From contig JBBIMP010000002.1 of assembly GCA_037444305.1 (NCBI GenBank), positions 1 to 9,444 on the forward strand: a stretch of 9,444 bases of DNA, read 5' to 3'. Of the stretch, positions 6,008 to 9,444 are shown piece after piece. Source of the stretch: JBBIMP01 sp037444305 (GTDB lineage Bacteria > Acidobacteriota > UBA6911). The position numbers and the translations under genes are program-made. How positions within the stretch are numbered: the first letter of the stretch is position 1; each line of letters begins with the position of its first letter. Below the pieces are notes generated by a model. It did no database searches and was not told the origin of the DNA. It saw nothing but the letters and a program-made list of their open reading frames with translations.

Positions 6008-7254
6008 GGCTTACCTCCGGGGAAAGGAAGTGCAACGGCCCTCAAGTTGGTGATATCGACCTTGGCGTAAATCGCAGTGGTGTCGATGCTTAGGTGTCCG
6101 AGTACGTCAGCGATCTCTTTTATGGGGACAGCCTGGTTGACCATCCGGGTTGCCAGGCTGTGACGCAGCAGGTGGGCGCCGCGGCAGGACGATTGGATAC
6201 CCGTGCGGGACAGATGTCTGTCTACGATGTCTCCAATTCCATGGGTGGAGGTGAGGGGACCCAAGGGAGCACGATGGCGCAGGAAGACTTGGGGGAAGGA
6301 AAGACGTGGACGGCCATTGAGCAAATAGTTGGAAATGGCAGCACCAACCGTTCCAGGCAGCGGCAACACCCGCTCGCGCCGTGTTTTTGTTTTTCTCAAC
6401 CGGATCTCGGCAGATCGCCAGGCAATATCGCCAACCTGCAGGCAGCGTACCTCCTGATTGCGCAGGCCGAGTGTTGCGATGAGTAGAAGTACTGCCCTAT
6501 CCCGCAATCCAACTGGCCGGCTTGTATCAACGCTTTCAATCAACTCGTGCACCTGTTCCCAGGGCAGATGTCGTGGAATGGAAGCTAAACGCCATCCCGG
6601 CAACTTGGGTATCGCACGGTCGAGGTCTGACGCGATGGTTCCTTCCCACCGCAGATAGCGCAGAAACACACGGGTGAGACTGCACAAATTGTTTCGCCAG
6701 GAGCCGCTTCGGTGTCGTTGCGCAAACTCGCTGATGAATTCCAGGACGTCGACCCCGTTCACTCGTTCCAGCGGTTTGTTGCCGCGATGGCTCTGAAGCC
6801 AGTTTAGAAACTGGCGAGCGTAACGCGCATACTGGAAACAACTCGTCGGGACCAAGCCGCGTACATTGCTCAGGTAGTGATCGTAGTGGTGAAGAATATT
6901 GTCAAAGGGATCATCGGGGAGGGCACAGATTGGCCTCCGCAACACTCCTGCATCCCAAAGATGCTCCCGCAAGTGACGCATGACTCCAGGAGCCTCTTTG
7001 AAAATACCGTGCCTGGGAAGTTCCTCATGGATGAATCGGGTTATCAGGCTCTCGTCGATTTCTGCCGCGGATTTCAGGCAGATCGATCTCGCAAAATCGT
7101 TGAATCTGCCTGTCAGGCGAATCATGCGTTGCCCACTCTTCTGTGTGAATCCGAGGCGGTACAACCTGCCAGCGAACAGATCCATGTGCTCGGCAAGAGG
7201 TTCTCGACGCAGATGCCGCAGATGGCGTGGAGATTCGTAGAAGCGTTCTAGCAT
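6004..7254 (-). CDS. ritA: RIT element tyrosine recombinase A (416 aa)
   Basis: This is the first gene of the trio. The frame is open further upstream into the inverted repeat, but the only good ribosome binding site, AAGGAGGA at 7261-7268, favours the ATG at 7252-7254 (MLERFYESPR, spacing 7); the ATG at 7260 is one base from it and too close. Residues 1-110 form an extra N-terminal region with LAEHMDLFAGRLYRLGFTQK. About 115-215 is a SAM-like DNA-binding domain (NILHHYDHYLSNVRG, ARYARQFLNWL). The catalytic domain has R265 in TLGLRNQEVRCL, K288 in LRKTKTRRERVLPL, H361-R364 in HLLRHSLATRMV, H387 in VLGHLSIDTTAIYAKVD and Y396. It is complete. Transcription probably starts within or near the right inverted repeat; no strong promoter was found. 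Confidence 0.92.
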   Translation of the reverse strand: MLERFYESPRHLRHLRREPLAEHMDLFAGRLYRLGFTQKSGQRMIRLTGRFNDFARSICLKSAAEIDESLITRFIHEELPRHGIFKEAPGVMRHLREHLWDAGVLRRPICALPDDPFDNILHHYDHYLSNVRGLVPTSCFQYARYARQFLNWLQSHRGNKPLERVNGVDVLEFISEFAQRHRSGSWRNNLCSLTRVFLRYLRWEGTIASDLDRAIPKLPGWRLASIPRHLPWEQVHELIESVDTSRPVGLRDRAVLLLIATLGLRNQEVRCLQVGDIAWRSAEIRLRKTKTRRERVLPLPGTVGAAISNYLLNGRPRLSFPQVFLRHRAPLGPLTSTHGIGDIVDRHLSRTGIQSSCRGAHLLRHSLATRMVNQAVPIKEIADVLGHLSIDTTAIYAKVDITNLRAVALPFPGGKP

Positions 7255-7283
7255 GCTCATTCCTCCTTGTTGTAGGCAAACAG

Positions 7284-7405
7284 AATGCCTTGCCCAAGCA
7301 GAAATGAGCCTGATTTTTATGTGGCGCAATTTGGCCCGCAGGCCAGTATTTATAGGCCTTCGCGGGCCTCGCGCCACATAAATCGATCCGTAACGTAAAA
7401 TCTTT
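7284..7405 (-). repeat. 122-bp terminal inverted repeat of the RIT element, right copy
   Basis: This is the exact reverse complement of 3955-4076, with the same nested hairpin at 7316-7382. It forms the 5' leader of ritA, so the hairpin would also be transcribed if the promoter lies outside it. TATAAATACT in the loop, read toward ritA, is a possible weak -10 element without a good -35. Outside it the sequence returns at once to Y2 transposase coding sequence (GACAGTGGCTTCC). Confidence 0.95.
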
Positions 7406-8417
7406 GACAGTGGCTTCCAGGATCGGGAATATGCGCGCTGATCCGGTGAATCCATTCCAGCGGGTCCAGCACCACGCGGGTCCTGCCCGTGCGCGGATCC
7501 GGGGGCGTCTCAAGCGACAGCGAGCCGTCCTCGAGTTTCTCCAAAGCATCCATGGCCAGAGCCGGGCGCGCAATGTAGCGGCTCTGGGATTCGAGCGCGG
7601 CGAGGGCCGCGCCATCCACGGGCGGTCCGGCGAAGACGGAGAACCCGGGATGGACCCAGGACAAGAGATTGTGCATGAAGGTTTCCGAGAGGCGCTCGGC
7701 CCGGTGCAGGCCCTTGAGGAACAGCCGCCGGAAGACCTCCATGACCGCGACGGGATCGGGGCCGGAAAGCGGCAGGAACTCTCCCTCGCGATTGAAAACG
7801 CCCTCGGAAACCAGGGCATGCGCGTGCGGATTGAAATTGGCCCCGTAGGCGCCGAAGGTCTGCAGCGAAATGACGCAGCCGGGACGGACGTCACTGCGGC
7901 CAAAGAATGCCTGGAAAGTCTTCCGAATCGCCGCGTAGGCGGTTTGGGACAGAAGGCCCATCAGCTTGCGGTCGCGTTCGACGAGACCGCGCAGGACGCG
8001 GGGGAGAGAAAACGTCCAGTGGCGATGCGGCACGGAAGCCAGGATCTCCGAGGTGAGCTTTTCGGCGAACAGCACCGAGCGTTTGGCCTGGCAGCTGGAG
8101 CAGAAATTCCTGGTGCGGCAGCTGAACGCCAAGAGATGCTCCGCGTGACACTTAGGGCAGCGAATCCTGGCGAAGCCCCCTTGCAGCCGGCCACAACCCA
8201 GGAAATCCTCTACAGAACGTACCACAACCGGCCGCAGCGGGCCCGAGCGCGCTTCGAAGCGTTCTTCGTAACCACGGACGTAATCGTCGAAGTGCTCTTC
8301 AAAAAGCTGATAAAACTCCGTTCGTTCGGGATGCCTGGGCCTGTATTGCGCCGGCGCTTCGGCGATAAGAAGTCGGTGGGATCCTCGTCCTGGACCGGGC
8401 GCGAGACGATGCCGCAA
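7350..8417 (-). pseudogene. IS91-like Y2 transposase, 5' (N-terminal) fragment with chimeric end
   Basis: HUH/Y2 transposases nick single-stranded DNA and transpose by rolling circle. Clear family sequence begins near 8350 (YRPRHPERTEFYQLFEEHF). A zinc-binding region follows (FARIRCPKCHAEHLLAFSC, then NFCSSCQAKRSV), next the HUH motif in ANFNPHAHALVSEGV, and the probable catalytic tyrosine in SRYIARPALAMDALEKL. The frame crosses the RIT junction at about 7396 and adds some 14 residues from the inverted repeat before stopping at 7350. The start is uncertain: TTG 8417 is the nearest start codon upstream of the conserved part and has no clear ribosome binding site; the frame stays open to 8546. 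Without the RIT insertion it continues into 3605-3936, for 447 aa from TTG 8417. The fragment keeps the nuclease core but lacks the C-terminal domain. Confidence 0.85.
7396..7405. repeat. RIT integration-site direct repeat, right copy (attR side)
   Basis: TAAAATCTTT matches 3927-3936. On the minus strand it encodes part of QRFY of the Y2 transposase. Confidence 0.85.
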
Positions 8418-8466
8418 CAGGCGAGGACCGGCTGGCCGTCCCAGGGTATGATGTGCTGACCTCTCC

Positions 8467-8489
8467 GGGCGGCCGTTTTGCAGCCGCCC
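8467..8489. repeat. Short GC stem-loop upstream of the Y2 transposase
   Basis: GGGCGGC (8467-8473) pairs perfectly with GCCGCCC (8483-8489) around a 9-nt loop. It lies about 50 bp before the TTG start, near where IS91-like sequence gives way to SLC13 sequence. It may mark the terIS end of the element, but only its position suggests that. Confidence 0.4.
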
Positions 8490-8545
8490 ATCGAGATTTA
8501 ACTGCCCTGGGGGTGAAATGAGCCAAACAGAGTTGAAGGACGACA

Positions 8546-8986
8546 ATGACCATTTCCTCCGACTTCCGGGCGGATGCCGGATATCTCCAGCGCACCGGGA
8601 TCCGTACCGGCTGGCAAGACTGGCTTTTGTTCTCGATGGTTCTGATGATGCTCACGGCCGGGTCAGTTTCCGCCTTCATCAACAACACGGCCACGGCGGC
8701 CATCTTTCTTCCTATTGTCCTGGGCGCGTCCCAGAGAATCCACGCCAGCCCTTCAAAGCTGCTCATGCCCTTGTCTTATGCCTCCATGTTCGGCGGAGTC
8801 TGCACGCTCATCGGGACCTCGACCAACATCCTGGTCAGATCCATCGCCAAGCGCACCGCTGAAGGAGCATTCTCCATGTTTGAGCTTCTCCCCGTCGGCC
8901 TGGTGTTTTTCGCTTCGGGTACGCTCTGTATGGCCGTCCTCGGCATGCGGACCGTTCCCAACCGGCGGAAACCGGGCGACCTGACC
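8546..8986 (+). pseudogene. SLC13-family permease remnant (truncated at both ends)
   Basis: SLC13/DASS permeases import anions such as sulfate or dicarboxylates, usually with Na+. The frame reads WLLFSMVLMMLTAGSVSAFI with NNTATAAIFLPIVLG, then SPSKLLMPLSYASMFGG and VCTLIGTSTNILV (the typical INNT and LIGTSTN signatures), and FELLPVGLVFFASGTLCMAV, ending in the loop NRRKPGDLT at about 8986. Three hydrophobic segments are visible (residues 26-45, 72-97, 112-133). The first membrane helices expected before residue 26 are missing, and after GDLT the family sequence stops. The frame itself continues to TAG 9095-9097, but that tail is out of phase with the next gene and looks like a shadow. The ATG at 8546 lacks a ribosome binding site at normal spacing. 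This is a fragment, not a working transporter. Confidence 0.75.
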
Positions 8987-9444
8987 GCGAAAAGGCCCGA
9001 GCCATCATGCGCGATTCGCGATGGGACGTTCCTGGCGCGGGACCCGTACCCATCATTGGACAACCCGGCGCCCTGGGGACGGCCCGATACCTGGTAGAGC
9101 TTCGCCTTCGCCGAGCCTTCCGCCTGGCGGGGAGCCGGTGGTTTTCTGGTATCGCAGGGGGAGCCCTGGCCGGTCTCGTCGCCGGTTTTCTGGGCAGCCT
9201 GTCCCTTCGCTATGGACCGGGCTCGGGGGCGTCGGACAGCGTGCTGGCGGCGCTGCCGCTGGTGGGCATGCTCATTGCAGGACTGGGCGCCGCAGGGGTC
9301 GGCGCGGGACTGGCTGCCGCGGAAACGCTCGCTCGCTCTTTCCGCGGCCCCGCGCTCGTCCTACTGGGCGCCCTCGGCGGCGGGGCCATAGGAGCGACAG
9401 CTCACTCATTGGCTCGACTGCTCATGGAAGGGCTGTTCGGCAGC
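8983..9444 (+). CDS. Putative multi-pass membrane protein, N-terminus lost or fused, 3' end outside window
   Basis: A second plus-strand frame carries protein-like sequence from about 8983 (DREKARAIMRDSRWDVPGAG) to the window edge with no stop. The first ATG in it is 9007, giving 146 codons seen, without a ribosome binding site. From there residues 14-42 are PVPIIGQPGALGTARYLVEL followed by basic RLRRAFRLAG. Three hydrophobic Gly/Ala-rich segments come next: about 46-67 (WFSGIAGGALAGLVAGFLG), 79-104 (VLAALPLVGMLIAGLGAAG) and 115-139. The basic loop before the first segment should be cytoplasmic. The soluble part before the membrane region looks like the tail of a larger protein joined to the SLC13 remnant at about 8980-8990. 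I do not recognise the family. It could be the membrane part of a regulator or kinase-like protein, but nothing here shows that. Confidence 0.5.

Larger units (their letters stand above)
3937..7405 (-). mobile_element. RIT (recombinase-in-trio) element, complete, inserted in a Y2 transposase gene
   Basis: Three tyrosine recombinase genes in tandem with 4-bp overlaps, enclosed by perfect 122-bp inverted repeats (3955-4076 and 7284-7405), are the defining layout of RIT elements. All three recombinases keep the R-K-HxxR-H-Y residues, both repeats are identical, and the target can be rebuilt exactly. This argues for a recent insertion by a possibly active element. The 3,469-bp insertion has ritA to ritC in the same direction as the disrupted transposase. 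No passenger gene is present. The boundary is ambiguous by the 10-bp shared core, so the element can equally be written as 3927-7395. Confidence 0.9.
3392..8490 (-). mobile_element. IS91-like (HUH/Y2 transposase) element remnant, split by the RIT element
   Basis: Both halves of one Y2 transposase lie on either side of the RIT insertion and join in frame once it is removed. The outer limits are not defined: on the left the element abuts the ISAs1-type IS at 3391, and on the right the transition to SLC13 permease sequence falls at about 8490-8560. Strong stem-loops lie beyond each end of the transposase gene (3435-3509 and 8467-8489). IS91-type elements have no terminal inverted repeats and make no target duplication, so the limits cannot be read from repeats. 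Confidence 0.6.

Noticed and set aside
3937..7405. Tn554-type transposon (tnpA, tnpB, tnpC)
   Set aside because: Tn554 has two recombinases plus an unrelated small TnpC and lacks long terminal inverted repeats; here all three genes are complete tyrosine recombinases between 122-bp repeats, which fits RIT.
7255..7455. 67-codon upstream extension of ritA through the inverted repeat
   Set aside because: The extension translates the terminal repeat and Y2 transposase sequence. The AAGGAGGA site before 7254 is the only good initiation signal.
7404..8459. 351-codon plus-strand open frame opposite the Y2 transposase
   Set aside because: The minus-strand frame has zinc-binding and HUH motifs and rejoins its C-terminal part in frame; the plus frame is a shadow.
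8518..8862. Plus-strand open frame starting MSQTELKDDNDHF after GGGGGTGAA
   Set aside because: It has a fair ribosome binding site, but most of the frame is out of phase with the recognisable SLC13 sequence; at best the first codons are a remnant.
1..9444. CRISPR arrays, tRNA or rRNA genes
   Set aside because: No regularly spaced repeats and no RNA gene signatures were seen on either strand.

Overview
The window is a mobile-element-rich accessory region from a GC-rich bacterium. No ribosomal or housekeeping gene fixes the taxon. The VapC-like PIN/partner pair and the SLC13 and membrane-protein remnants suit an environmental bacterium such as an acidobacterium or deltaproteobacterium, but that is a guess. 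Almost every gene reads on the minus strand except at the far right.

Layout. (1) 1-994: a small minus-strand operon with a near-consensus promoter (966-994), a 103-residue unknown protein (609-920), a VapC-like PIN toxin gene broken by a small deletion (143-572), and the start of its usual small partner gene, cut by the window edge (1-139). (2) 1232-3391: an insertion sequence whose single long gene fuses a DUF4338 (DruA-like) domain to an ISAs1-family DDE transposase. A run of seven C breaks the frame before the catalytic glutamate. (3) 3392-8490: an IS91-like (HUH, Y2) element whose transposase is split into 3' (3605-3936) and 5' (7396-8417) parts. (4) Inside that transposase, 3937-7405: a complete recombinase-in-trio (RIT) element with three intact tyrosine recombinases, ritA-ritB-ritC, coupled by two ATGA overlaps and bounded by perfect 122-bp inverted repeats. 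(5) 8546-9444, plus strand: a 5'-truncated SLC13 permease remnant that runs abruptly into an open frame for a multi-pass membrane protein leaving the window.

How it fits together. The RIT insertion is the clearest event. Removing 3,469 bp between two copies of TAAAATCTTT (3927-3936 and 7396-7405) restores a continuous Y2 transposase frame of about 447 codons, which defines both the integration site and its product. The left RIT end carries an extra 18 bp that completes a 38-bp palindrome; the right end lacks it. Joining the ends would give a circle junction that is a perfect 130-bp inverted repeat around 2 bp. This suggests a symmetrical attP holding two usable cores, an inference that can be tested.

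I see no complete defence system. The DruA-like domain sits in a transposase, not in a Druantia operon. The points most worth follow-up are the RIT end structure, the DUF4338-transposase fusion with its C7 slip site, and the PIN gene that lost its core while its partner remains open.
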